Assembly: GCA_009839505.1 (NCBI GenBank)
Contig: VXPO01000155.1
Span: 1-64,000 of the forward strand
DNA: 64,000 nt
From: Gammaproteobacteria bacterium
GTDB lineage: Bacteria; Pseudomonadota; Gammaproteobacteria; Pseudomonadales; Azotimanducaceae
Reading direction: 5' to 3'
This document shows, piece after piece, positions 42,214-52,100 of the stretch. Position 1 is the stretch's first letter. The number at the start of each line of letters is the position of its first letter. The notes under the pieces were generated by a model. The model saw only the letters and a program-made list of their open reading frames with translations. It did not search any database and was not told where the DNA came from. The position numbers and the translations under genes were made by a program.

Positions 42214-43323
42214 CTAGAAGTCCTTCGGCAAGTACGCTAGTCGGCGCCACTCGCGATACACAGCCTGGTAGGCGCGCTGGGAGTCGAGCACCGTCTTGAA
42301 GTCGGCATCTGCGCCCGCTTCCTCGTCGAGCACCTCCTGCGTGGCACTCTGAAGGGTCCGCAACACTTCTTCCGGGAAGTAGCTCGCGGATACCCCGAGG
42401 TCGGGGAACTCCGCGACCACGGGTGCCTGCTGGAACTCGGACAGTCCGAGGCTGCGCCCCACCGAGCCCATGCACACGGTTTCTATGAGCCCCTGGTCCG
42501 CTCGAGGCAAGTCTTCCCAGACGCCTAGGTTGACCACCAGGTGGGTGGCGCTAAACGGCTGGTGCCAACCCGGATAGTAGTTGTATTTGGCGATGCGCGA
42601 GAACCCGAGAGCCTTGTCGGTGATCGGTTGCGCGAACTCCGTTGCATCGATGACCCCGGTATCGAGCGCCTGGAAGATCTCGCCTGCCGGCAGCATCGTC
42701 ACCGACGCGCCCACACGCTGCATGACTTTGCCGCCCAGTCCCGCGAAACGAATCTTGAGACCTGCAAGATCCTCGGTGGAATTCAGCGGCGTGCGAAACC
42801 AGCCCGCTGTCTCCGGCCCGGAGATGCCGCACAAGATCGGCCTGGTGTTGTGCCGGGCGTAGATGCCCTCGGCAAGCGCCTTGCCGTCGCCAAAGTGCCA
42901 CCAGCCGATATAGGCCCAGGGCTCGAGCCCGAACGGCGTCGCGCCGAACAACGCCGACGACGGGATCTTGCCCTGGTCGTAGCCCAGCCACGTGTATCCA
43001 GCCTGCACCTTGCGGTCGCGCACGGCATCGGTCACGGCGAACGCCGGGACGATCTCCCCGGGATCGTAGAGATCGATTCTCACACCGCCGCCGCTGGCGT
43101 GGTCGAGTGCCTCTGCGAGCCATCGTGGCGTCTCCCCGGCACCGGGCAGATTGCGGGGCGCGCTCAACGGCACGCGCCAGTGGATTCGGACTGGAACGCC
43201 CTCAGCCGAGGTTGTCAGCGTGGGCATCGCGGCGCCGCCGGGCGGCCGCAGCGCCAAGGTCAAGAGAGCGCCGACAACCAAGGCCACCAAGGCGAATACC
43301 AATGCCGCCTGTTTGGATATCAC
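42214..43323 (-). CDS. dctP: TRAP transporter substrate-binding protein (DctP)
   Basis: This 369-residue periplasmic binding protein has an N-terminal hydrophobic signal/anchor (ALVFALVALVVGALLTLAL). DctP-family blocks are LYDPGEIVPAFAVTDAVRDR, TAGWFRTPLNSTEDLAGLKI with the conserved carboxylate-clamp Arg in KIRFAGLG, and DTGVIDATEFAQP. The FFPGEIF-type block reads TMLPAGEIFQAL. Its ligand is likely an organic acid; the adjacent secreted cyclase-family hydrolase may generate it. The GTG start has a GGAGGGC Shine-Dalgarno. It is 13 bp upstream of dctQ. Confidence 0.93.
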   Translation of the reverse strand: MISKQAALVFALVALVVGALLTLALRPPGGAAMPTLTTSAEGVPVRIHWRVPLSAPRNLPGAGETPRWLAEALDHASGGGVRIDLYDPGEIVPAFAVTDAVRDRKVQAGYTWLGYDQGKIPSSALFGATPFGLEPWAYIGWWHFGDGKALAEGIYARHNTRPILCGISGPETAGWFRTPLNSTEDLAGLKIRFAGLGGKVMQRVGASVTMLPAGEIFQALDTGVIDATEFAQPITDKALGFSRIAKYNYYPGWHQPFSATHLVVNLGVWEDLPRADQGLIETVCMGSVGRSLGLSEFQQAPVVAEFPDLGVSASYFPEEVLRTLQSATQEVLDEEAGADADFKTVLDSQRAYQAVYREWRRLAYLPKDF

Positions 43324-43350
43324 ACTACGCCCTCCCCCCGCGCGATCGCG

Positions 43351-44292
43351 TCAGCGAATCGCTACCGGATTTATGATCATCTGCACCGCGCCCTTGATCT
43401 TTGCGTGGCCCAGTACGAAGAGGAACTCGAAGGCACCGTCACGCACCAACGGGCCTGTGTTCATCACTTCCAGGATGTAGATGCCGTTCTCCTTGAGGAG
43501 CGTCACGTGGCCTTGGAACGGTCGGTCTGGATTCTCCGGGGGGACGACATCCAACCCCCAGGTATCCGCGCCGGCGGCAACGACGTTTCGACTGGCCAGG
43601 TAGTCGGCCACATCTTCAGCCATGCCCGGTTCGCCGGCTACCCAAGCCTCGGGGTCCGACTCCAGCATCCCCTCTGTCCAGCCGGTGTGGAACAACACCA
43701 CGTCGCCTTCCCGGATCGGTGTTCCTTGTTTTTCCTCGACCGCACGCACGTCGGCGGTAGTGAAGAACTGGCCGGCCTGCATGATCTCGACCCCGGCGTG
43801 TCCCGCCATGTCCAACACGACACCGCGGGTGACGATGGGCGGAATCTTGTCAATGCCGAGCTTGGTCAATCCCTGGATGTCGGCGAAGTCCTCGGCGCGG
43901 TTGCAGTTGTAGTAGAGACCGCCCGGCGCGCCGAGATGGCCGAGACCGTCGATCTGGGAGCCGATCCCGAGCCACGTCTGCACCAGGTCGTCGTTGTAGG
44001 CCATGTTCGGGAAGGCAGCCCTGCCCTGCTGCTGACCCGGCTGGACCACCTGCAGCGAGAGGCCGCGTGGCGGAAACGCCGGCGTGGTCGCGTCGATGGT
44101 GATTCCGAGGCTGTAGGTCTTGCCTGTCTTTATGAGACTCGACGCCGCCAGCACGCTCTCCGGCGTGATCAGGTTCGCGCTGCCGATCTCGTCGGCCGCG
44201 CCCCATTTCGATGGTTCGCAGTCCCGATCGGCCGCGGTCGCCGTTACGGCGAACAAGGCCAACGCGAATAGTGGAAGTCTTGCCGTCTTCAT
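43351..44292 (-). CDS. Secreted cyclase-family (kynurenine formamidase-like) hydrolase
   Basis: This 313-residue protein has a signal peptide (ARLPLFALALFAVTATA) and a cyclase-family fold (PF04199): WGAADEIGSANLITPE at the start, DGLGHLGAPGGLYY near the motif region, GVVLDMAGHAGVE, and GDVVLFHTGWTEGM. The family signature HxGTHxDxP appears degenerate here (GLGHLGAPGG), so metal coordination or specificity may differ from kynurenine formamidase. It is the first gene of the TRAP operon (27 bp before dctP) and could release a carboxylate taken up by that transporter. The ATG has a strong AGGAGG site. Confidence 0.85.
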   Translation of the reverse strand: MKTARLPLFALALFAVTATAADRDCEPSKWGAADEIGSANLITPESVLAASSLIKTGKTYSLGITIDATTPAFPPRGLSLQVVQPGQQQGRAAFPNMAYNDDLVQTWLGIGSQIDGLGHLGAPGGLYYNCNRAEDFADIQGLTKLGIDKIPPIVTRGVVLDMAGHAGVEIMQAGQFFTTADVRAVEEKQGTPIREGDVVLFHTGWTEGMLESDPEAWVAGEPGMAEDVADYLASRNVVAAGADTWGLDVVPPENPDRPFQGHVTLLKENGIYILEVMNTGPLVRDGAFEFLFVLGHAKIKGAVQMIINPVAIR

Positions 44293-44482
44293 ACCGGATC
44301 CTCCTAGGTCCACTAGCGCAATATGCTAACAATGCGACGGCGTCTTGAGTTGGATCTTGACCCCTCCAACCTTGGCTCCAGTGACAAATGTGCCGCTGTT
44401 TCTTTAGACACCGCCGGGCGCGCGTTGCCACTTGTTCACCGGTCACCTTGGTATTCTTATTGATCGGGGAAAGGAGCTGACG

Positions 44483-45646
44483 ATGACCCAAGTCAAGGAA
44501 TTCCGGATCGAGATCCCGGACAGCGTGCTGGACGATCTGAAGGAACGTCTCGCCCGTACCCGTTGGCCTGATGCCGAAACCACGTCTGACGGCCAAGAGC
44601 TCGACTGGAACCAGGGCGTACCCTTGGCCTATGCCCGGGAACTCGCCGACTACTGGCAGAGCACGTACGACTGGCGGGCGCGCGAGGCGTACTTCAACCG
44701 TTTTCCGCAGTACGTCACCGAGATCGATGGGCTCGGCATTCACTTCATCCACCGGCCGAGTCCGCACCCCGAAGCCGTACCACTTGTGATCACCCATGGC
44801 TGGCCGGGCTCCGTGGTCGAATTCCACAAGGTCATCGAGCCACTCGCGGATCCCGTGGCGCACGGGGCTGACGCGAACGACGCGTTCCATGTCGTCTGCC
44901 CCTCGCTTCCCGGCTACGGCTTCTCCGACAAGCCCGCGACGACCGGTTGGGGCGTCGGCAAGATCGCCGACGCTTGGGACCAGCTGATGGGCCGCCTCGG
45001 CCACGACCGTTATTTCGCCCAGGGAGGCGACTGGGGCGCCGCGGTGACCACCGCCATCGCCATGCAGAACCGGGGCCACTGCGCCGGCATCCACGTCAAC
45101 ATGCCGAGCGCCGGTCCGACCGCTGAAGCGCGGGAGAATCCCACGGCGCGGGATCAAGCCGCACTCGACGGCGGCCGCTACTACCAGGAGTGGGGTGCCG
45201 GCTATTCGAAGCAGCAGAGCACGCGGCCGCAAACCCTTGGCTACGGCTTGGTGGACTCGCCGATGGGCCAGGCGACCTGGGTCATCGAGAAATTCCTCGA
45301 ATGGACCGACTGCGACGGCCACCCGGAGAACGCGGTGAGCCGCGAGGAGTTGATCGACAACGTCATGTTCTACTGGCTGACCGCCACCGGCGCTTCGTCG
45401 GCGCGGCTCTACTGGGAGAGCTTCAACCGCGCCTTCGCCGGTGGCGGCGGCAACACCGTCCAATTGCCCACCGGCTGCAGCATATTCCCCAAGGAGATCG
45501 TCCCGACGCCGCGAAGCTGGGCACAACGGCGCTACGACAACATCGTCTACTGGAACGAACTGAACAAGGGCGGTCATTTCGCCGCCTTCGAGCAGCCGGA
45601 GGTCTTCGTGGACGAATTGCGGAAGTGTTTCCGCTCGATGCGCTGA
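44483..45646 (+). CDS. Epoxide hydrolase (microsomal/juvenile hormone type)
   Basis: This 387-residue alpha/beta hydrolase has an N-terminal epoxide-hydrolase domain: EFRIEIPDSVLDDLKERLAR and RWPDAET, with WRAREAYFNRFPQYVTEIDG. The oxyanion motif HGWPGS is near residue 105, the nucleophile Asp in GGDWGAAV near 184, and the catalytic His in GGHFAAFEQPE near the C terminus. It opens epoxides to diols. An AAGGAG Shine-Dalgarno precedes the ATG of MTQVKE. It is divergent from the TRAP operon. Confidence 0.92.
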   Translation: MTQVKEFRIEIPDSVLDDLKERLARTRWPDAETTSDGQELDWNQGVPLAYARELADYWQSTYDWRAREAYFNRFPQYVTEIDGLGIHFIHRPSPHPEAVPLVITHGWPGSVVEFHKVIEPLADPVAHGADANDAFHVVCPSLPGYGFSDKPATTGWGVGKIADAWDQLMGRLGHDRYFAQGGDWGAAVTTAIAMQNRGHCAGIHVNMPSAGPTAEARENPTARDQAALDGGRYYQEWGAGYSKQQSTRPQTLGYGLVDSPMGQATWVIEKFLEWTDCDGHPENAVSREELIDNVMFYWLTATGASSARLYWESFNRAFAGGGGNTVQLPTGCSIFPKEIVPTPRSWAQRRYDNIVYWNELNKGGHFAAFEQPEVFVDELRKCFRSMR

Positions 45647-45853
45647 CGATGCCCGCGCGCGTCGATCACGGTCGCGTTCATCGCCTCCGCTCACGCGGCA
45701 ACAGTCCACCTGCGGATCATGACCCGCGCGGACCCTCGACACGGTGCGACATCGACCCACGACCGTGTGCGAATTCGCTGAATATGCGACGGTCACGGAC
45801 GGTCGTCCATGGAGTCGATACGGTAGGCTTAGCCGTTTCGGACGAACAGACGG

Positions 45854-46927
45854 ATGGCCATGCCAAAGAAGAAGCTGCGATACGGATTCATCGGTGCCGG
45901 TGGAATCGCCGGAGCCCACATGCGCGACCTGGCCCGGCGCGACGATGTCGAGATGGTCGCCATGGCGGACGTGGCCGAAGCGAGCATGCAGCGTCACGGC
46001 GAACAGTTCGGCATCAAGGGAATGTACGCCGACTGGAACGACATGCTCGCCGTCGAGGATCTCGACGCGGTCTCCGTGTGCACGCCCAACAAGCTCCACG
46101 AAGCGCCCACCATCGACGCCCTGAACGCCGGCTGCCACGTGCTCTGCGAAAAGCCCCTGGCGCACTCCGCCGAAGCCGGCGAACGCATGGTTGCGGCAGC
46201 CGATCAGACCGGTCGCAAGCTCTGCATCGCCTTCCAGTACCGATACAACCCGCGCACGCAGTTTCTCCGCCGTGCCTTCGACGACGGTGCGCTAGGCAAC
46301 ATCCTCTACGCCCGGATCCGGGCACTGCGCCGGCGCGGCATCCCGAACTGGGGTGTTTTCGGCCGCAAGGAACTCCAAGGCGGCGGCCCGCTGATCGACA
46401 TCGGCGTTCATGTTCTCGAGATGGCGCACTACGCGATGGGCTCGCCCGAACCCGTCAGTGCCGCAGCGGACACGTTCACCTACATCGGCGACAAGCCGTC
46501 GGACCAGATCGAGTCGGCTTGGAAAGGGTGGGACTACAAGACCTATACGGTCGAGGATCTCGCCGTCGGCCGTATACGGTTCGCCAACGGCGCGGTCGCC
46601 CATGTCGAGGCAGCCTTCGCCGCGCACATCGAGAAGGACGACTGGAACTTCGAGCTGTTCGGCGACAAGGGCGGCGCGAGCTGGAATCCGCCCCGCATTT
46701 TCGCGGACGAACACGGCCACATGATGGACAAGTCTCCCGGCTGGCTGCCCAACGCCGCCTTCGACGGCATGTTCACCCGCAAGATGATGAGCTTCGTCGA
46801 CCACTGCCTGTACGACAAACCGACCATCGCCCCGGGCGAAGACGGCCTCGCGGTGCAGCGGATGCTCGACGGCTTGTACCGCTCGGCCGAGAACGGCGGC
46901 GCCGAGGTGAAGATCGGCGCGGATTGA
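45854..46927 (+). CDS. Gfo/Idh/MocA family oxidoreductase
   Basis: This 357-residue NAD(P)-dependent enzyme has the Rossmann start LRYGFIGAGGIAGAHMRDLA, CEKPLAHSAEAGER with the catalytic EKP, and GGGPLIDIGVHVLEMAHYAM in the C-terminal domain. The RYNPRTQFLRR segment and RRGIPNWGVFGRKEL resemble sugar-type dehydrogenases of the family. The substrate is unknown. A second ATG two codons downstream is a possible start. It ends in a good terminator hairpin. Confidence 0.9.
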   Translation: MAMPKKKLRYGFIGAGGIAGAHMRDLARRDDVEMVAMADVAEASMQRHGEQFGIKGMYADWNDMLAVEDLDAVSVCTPNKLHEAPTIDALNAGCHVLCEKPLAHSAEAGERMVAAADQTGRKLCIAFQYRYNPRTQFLRRAFDDGALGNILYARIRALRRRGIPNWGVFGRKELQGGGPLIDIGVHVLEMAHYAMGSPEPVSAAADTFTYIGDKPSDQIESAWKGWDYKTYTVEDLAVGRIRFANGAVAHVEAAFAAHIEKDDWNFELFGDKGGASWNPPRIFADEHGHMMDKSPGWLPNAAFDGMFTRKMMSFVDHCLYDKPTIAPGEDGLAVQRMLDGLYRSAENGGAEVKIGAD

Positions 46928-46950
46928 CCAGGACGGGATCCGAGGCGCAG

Positions 46951-46983
46951 GGGCCGCCGTTGTGGCGGCCCGTCTCGTTTTCT
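46951..46983 (+). terminator. Rho-independent terminator after Gfo/Idh/MocA gene
   Basis: GGGCCGCC (46951-46958), loop GTTGT, GGCGGCCC (46964-46971) forms a perfect 8-bp GC stem, followed by GTCTCGTTTTCT. It lies 24 bp after the stop codon at 46927. Confidence 0.85.
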
Positions 46984-47023
46984 AGGCGTCGCCGGGCAGG
47001 GCGCGCGGTCGCTGCACGCTTCC

Positions 47024-49030
47024 TCAGAGCCCTCCGGGACCGCAGTCGTTCGCCAGGTAGTCGACTATCGACTCGTAGAGCTGAATCTTGTGCTCGTAGC
47101 GCAGCGTGTTAGAGAAGTGGTCCGCCAGTTCGAGTTCGACGTACTTGTAGTCTTTCTCGTGATCATGTAGCTCCTTGAGGTACTTCCTGGCATGGTCCAC
47201 CGGCACGCGCTGGTCCACGCTGCCGTGGATGATCAGCATCGGAACGTTGACCTTCGCCACTTCATCGATCGGCTGGATAGCGGTCTCGTCCATCTTGACC
47301 AACCGGTCACGTACTGCACCGAAGAACCGGAACCGGTAGTAGTTGATCTGCATGGTGGGGTCAGCCACCGCCGCACCTGCAATGACGCACTGGTAGAGCT
47401 GCGGGGTCCGAGAGGCCGCAGCCAGTGCGGCATAGCCACCGTACGACCAGCCGTACATCGCCAATCGGTCGGGGTCGGCCAGCTTCCGATCGACGAGGTA
47501 TGTCGCTGCGTCGTCCTTGTCGTCCTGCATCTTCCTGCCCTGTTGGCCGCCGTTCTCGTACGCCGCCTTCTCATGCGCGATTCCGAAGCCCGTGGAGCCG
47601 CGGAACTGCGGCTGGATGACGAGGTAGCCGTTGTTCGCAAGCATCTGCGCCCACTCGTCGTAGCCGCTCCCGTCCCGTGCGAACGGCCCGCCGTGGGGCA
47701 TGACGACCAGCGGGAACGGCGGCTCGCCGTGGGGAATCGTGATGTAGGCTGGAATCTTGGTACCGTCCCGGGCCTCGTACGTGACGTACTCCACGTCTGC
47801 GAGTCCATCGTAGGAAAGCAATGGGTTGCGGCCCCCGATCTCATGCAGGCGACCCCCCTGGATCAGGTAGTAAGTACCGGGGTCGCGGGGACCGAAGTTG
47901 GCCACGACGAGCGTCGCCCCGTCCCGTGAACGACTCTGGACGATCACGTCGTGCGCGTGCGGAATGAGTCCTTCGAGTTGGCGTATCAAGGCCTGCTCGT
48001 CGCCGTCGAAGTACTCGACGTGGGTCCTGTCCGTGTCGTACCACAGTCCGACCACGGTAAAGGGGTTCTCCCAGGGATTGCTGTGACCCACCACGCCGCC
48101 CACATCCACGTCGGCGCGGCGATAGATGGCTTCGACAAAGGCCTTGTTCGCGAGGTCGTACGACCAGAGGCCTTCGGTATCGTGGCCGTTCCTAGCGATC
48201 ACCAGGGCATGGTTGGGCTTGTCGGGGTCGAGGCCGGCGACCCGGAAGGGATAGAACGCGAACTCGTCCACGTGTTCGCGCCGGAACTCCTCCCAGTTCG
48301 ACGTTCCAGGGGGACGCCAGTACCAGATCAATTCGCGTTTGCGCTCATCGAATCCCCGAGCCAGCCACGGGTTGCCTTGGCCGTCGAAAGTAATATTGCC
48401 AAGCGAAGCCTTGCCGCGGATCAGGAGCCTCTTGGAGCCGCGCTTCAGGTTGAGCTCCCAGTACGAACGTGGCCGGAATGTCCTGCCGAGGCGGCCGTCG
48501 ACATCCCCCTCCACCATGGAGATGATGATCTTGTTCGGTTCATGCGCCAGTCGGTGGGCGACCGATATTCCTAGCTCCTCGAACTCCTTGAGTTCCTTGG
48601 TCGCCATGTTGAGGAGACCGAGCTTGAACCGGAACGTGCCCTGGTTGAACCCTTCGATCTTATCAGTCACTTGTTGACGCAGATCGAAGACGATGTCGGT
48701 GTCGCTCACCCAGCGCAACCCGGTGATCTCCATCGGGTCGGCGTTCATGCGGAACGGTTCCTTGGTCAAATCCGCCGCCTCGTAGACCTCAACAACCGGA
48801 TCGGCGTCCTTGGCGGGAATCTTCATCAGCGCCAGGTACTTGCCGTCCGGCGACAGGGATACGCTGCGGATTACCGGACGCATCGCGAAGTAGTCGAGCG
48901 GATACGGAATCGATGTCTCCACGACCGCCGTTTCCGGGGTTTCCGTGGTTTCCGATGCTTCCTGGGCATTGCCCGCAAGGCAGAACGCTGCGAGCACCGG
49001 TCCAATTGCAGTCTTGGTCAATCTAGTCAC
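47024..49030 (-). CDS. S9-family prolyl oligopeptidase-like peptidase
   Basis: This 668-residue secreted serine peptidase has an N-terminal signal (IGPVLAAFCLAGNAQ), a beta-propeller-like region in ~60-410, and an alpha/beta hydrolase domain with GWSYGGYAALAAASR (nucleophile Ser), DQRVPVDHA with the Asp in HGSVDQRVP, and the His in LADHFSNTLR. Members remove short peptides or acylated residues. The start is a GTG with a GGGAGC ribosome site, 20 bp after the terminator at 49051. It lies downstream of a TonB receptor, forming a likely nutrient-scavenging pair. Confidence 0.92.
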   Translation of the reverse strand: MTRLTKTAIGPVLAAFCLAGNAQEASETTETPETAVVETSIPYPLDYFAMRPVIRSVSLSPDGKYLALMKIPAKDADPVVEVYEAADLTKEPFRMNADPMEITGLRWVSDTDIVFDLRQQVTDKIEGFNQGTFRFKLGLLNMATKELKEFEELGISVAHRLAHEPNKIIISMVEGDVDGRLGRTFRPRSYWELNLKRGSKRLLIRGKASLGNITFDGQGNPWLARGFDERKRELIWYWRPPGTSNWEEFRREHVDEFAFYPFRVAGLDPDKPNHALVIARNGHDTEGLWSYDLANKAFVEAIYRRADVDVGGVVGHSNPWENPFTVVGLWYDTDRTHVEYFDGDEQALIRQLEGLIPHAHDVIVQSRSRDGATLVVANFGPRDPGTYYLIQGGRLHEIGGRNPLLSYDGLADVEYVTYEARDGTKIPAYITIPHGEPPFPLVVMPHGGPFARDGSGYDEWAQMLANNGYLVIQPQFRGSTGFGIAHEKAAYENGGQQGRKMQDDKDDAATYLVDRKLADPDRLAMYGWSYGGYAALAAASRTPQLYQCVIAGAAVADPTMQINYYRFRFFGAVRDRLVKMDETAIQPIDEVAKVNVPMLIIHGSVDQRVPVDHARKYLKELHDHEKDYKYVELELADHFSNTLRYEHKIQLYESIVDYLANDCGPGGL

Positions 49031-49050
49031 GGTACTGCTCCCAATTCATC

Positions 49051-49087
49051 AAATAAAACGGGCGCTTGGGTGTCCCCGAAGCGCCCG
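49051..49087 (-). terminator. Terminator/attenuator between TonB receptor and S9 peptidase genes
   Basis: On the minus strand, CGGGCGCTT (49087-49079) and AAGCGCCCG (49067-49059) form a perfect 9-bp stem with an 11-nt loop, followed by TTTTATTT. It lies between the TonB receptor stop (49124) and the peptidase start (49030), so it would end the receptor transcript or reduce peptidase expression. Confidence 0.85.
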
Positions 49088-49123
49088 CAGGTTGTTGCGA
49101 CGCGAAGCGTGTCGCCGGTCAGG

Positions 49124-52100
49124 TCACTCGCCTTGGAAGAGCCGGACAAACGCGCTCATGAACCAGGTGCGGCCATCGAAATCGTAGCCGGCACCGATCG
49201 GCGCGTTCTTGATGGTGGTCGCGTACTCGTCCTCGTCCACCAACGGCGGGCCCTCGTTGAAGATGTTGCTCGCGCCGACCCGGACACCCCAAGTATCGGC
49301 ACCGTAGCGAACCGAAGCTGAGTGGACCTGGTAGCTCGGCGTATCGCCGACATCGCTGCAGTACAGGTCGTCCGGGGGTCCCAAGCACAGCTCGCTGATC
49401 CACCCGGTGTCCTGTGAATCGGTGATGTCGCTGAACGCGTCTACGAACCGGGGATCCTGCTCGTTGGGGCTCACGAACCGCGTCGTCCAGGAGAACCGCC
49501 AGCGGTCGTAGTCTAGGCGTGCCGTTGCCGAGCCACGGTATTCCGCGAAGTACCACTCGCGCTGGAAGGTGTTGAAGTCCGGAATGCCCTCGTCGTCGAC
49601 GAACAGCGTGGACCGCTCGATGACCCGGTGCGCATTGACGTCGACGCCGAGCTCGAAGGGCCGGTCGAACGCCGTGAAGGTCGTGTCGAACGCCACGTTG
49701 AAGTCGACGCCACGCGCGGTCTCGTTGTCCCGGTTAATGAATCCGCGGTCGAGGTAGGTGATGAACGGCCCGGTTCCATCGGCCTCCACCTCACCGCGGG
49801 TGATCCGCGGGCAGAACGGGCTGGTGCCGGTCTCCGAGTAGTAGCAGTTGAAGACGATGAATCCCGCGCTAGGCTCGATGATCGTGTTGTCGATCTCGAT
49901 CTGGTAGTAGTTCGCGCCGATTGTCAGGTCGAACGCCGTGGTGAACGGCTGCTCCCAAGCGAATCCCGCTGTGATGGACTCCGACGTTTCCTCCTTGAGG
50001 TCGAGAGCACCGCCTGCAGCCACTTCCACGGAATAACGGTTGAAGCCGTTGTTGTGGGCGACCGTGGGATCCACGCCGTTGGCCCGGCAGTTCTCCAGCA
50101 GATGGGGTTCGCGTTCATCCAGCGCTGGATTGTATTCCTCGGTGATGTCGTCCAGAGCCGACTCTGGAATCAGGCAGGGATCGGTTACTGCGAGGAACCC
50201 GGTCTGATCCTGGAGGAACAACTCCCGCAGGTTCGGCGCCCGGAAGGACGTGCCGCCGGTCGCCCGGATCAGCAGGGAGTCGATGGGCCGGTAGGCGAGC
50301 TTGGCCGAGCCAGTCCAGGCGGACCCACCGTACTGATCCTTGGTCCACCGTGCGGACAGGTTCATTGTGAGTTCGGTGGCCAAGAACTGGTCGGCAAGGA
50401 TCGGCAGTTCAATCTCACCGAACACCTCCTTGATGTCCTTCTGCCCCTTGGCGCCGCCATCCGAGAAGAACCCGAAGAACAGACCGTCGCGGGCCACGTG
50501 GTCAGGCACCGACGTGATCTGGTCGTCGCGGTATTCGGCACCGATGCCTGCCGCGACCGCGCCGGCCGGCAGTTCGAACAGGGTGCCGGTCATGTAGTAG
50601 GTGACAATCGTCTGGCGATACTCGGTGGCGAAATCGCGATCGTCGAACACGTAGTCGCGCTCGGCCTGGGTCCCGAAGTCGCCGGTCGGCAGGACGAACA
50701 ATGACCGCGCGAACATGTTGATGGGAACGCAACCGGGTGCGGTATCGAAGGCCATCTCGGTCTCGGTGTCGTTGAGGCACGGGATGTTGGCCTCGGAATA
50801 GCGTCCAAGCGCGAAGTCGAGCCGGTCCTCGCGGATGCCCGGTCGCCGCACCGTGCCGTCCGAACGCATGTGCACATAGGCCAGTTCGAACGACCAGTCG
50901 GACAGGCTGCCCACGTTCAGCATCGGCAGATCGCCGTTGATGCCCACGACGTAGCGGTACTGCTCCAGGTAGCGGAACACGTCCGCACGGTCGCCTCGGA
51001 CCGTGACGAGGGGCGTGGTCTCCTCGGGACCGATTCCATTGGGCCTGAACAGGAACCCGAACACCTGCGGCGGTAGACCCCACCGATTCACGAACTGCGG
51101 AATGTAGTGCGGGTTGTTAAGCAGGTCGTTGTTCGCCAACCCGCAATCCACACCCCCGACCGCCGCGGGGTTGCAGAGGTTGAAGGGGTTGTTGGCGGGA
51201 ACATCGGGGAACAGTCCAGCCTCGTCCCCGATGTTCGCGTATTCGTGCTCGACGTAGCCCAACTCGAAGAACGGTGTCAGGTTCATCTCGGTATCGAACG
51301 TGTACTCGCCGAAGGCCAGGACGTTCAACGATTTGGCTTCGCCGAAGAGTTCGGCGTAGTCCCGCTCCCCATTCACGCTGAAGTCGCGGTAGTTCACGTC
51401 CGGCTCGCCGTCACCGTTCCCGTCGATCGCGAAACCGTAGGTTTCCGACTCGGAGAAATCGGGCCAGCCACCGTTGCTGTAGCCCGGTGTGTAGTACACC
51501 GATCCCCTCAAGGGGACAACTACTCTCGCGTACAGCGGGAATATGGAACCGCAACCTCTCATGTCCATGTTGTAGGGAGGTCTTTCGTAGCTCAGATCGC
51601 TGCCGACCCTCACGGTGCCGCCTTCATCGACCTCGATGTGCTTCGAACACCCGGCGGTCCACGGACGATCGGCATAGGTGACGGGCTCCCGCTTGTAGTA
51701 CTCGGACCCGACACCTATGAAGCCACGGTCGAAGTTCTTGCCCCAGATCACGCTCAGCACGTCGTTGTCGCCGCCGTTGTATTTCGGCCGACGCGGCAAG
51801 GTCTCGATCTCGAGGCCGTCGAAGTCTTTGCGCAGGATGATGTTCGCCACCCCGGCGATCGCATCAGAACCGTAGATCGACGACGCGCCGTCCAGCAGCA
51901 GGTCGTACTGCTGCACCAGGGATCCGGGGATCAGGCTCAGGTCCGGCGACGAAGGCGCACCCTCAACGCCCGCAGGTGCAAGACGCCGTCCATTGACGAG
52001 CAGCAGGGTCCGCGCCGAGCCCAGACCCCGCAGGTTGGCGGTCTGGGTACCCGGGCCATCGTCGAGGACGAAGCCCGAGAAGGTGACGTCGATCTGCGCG

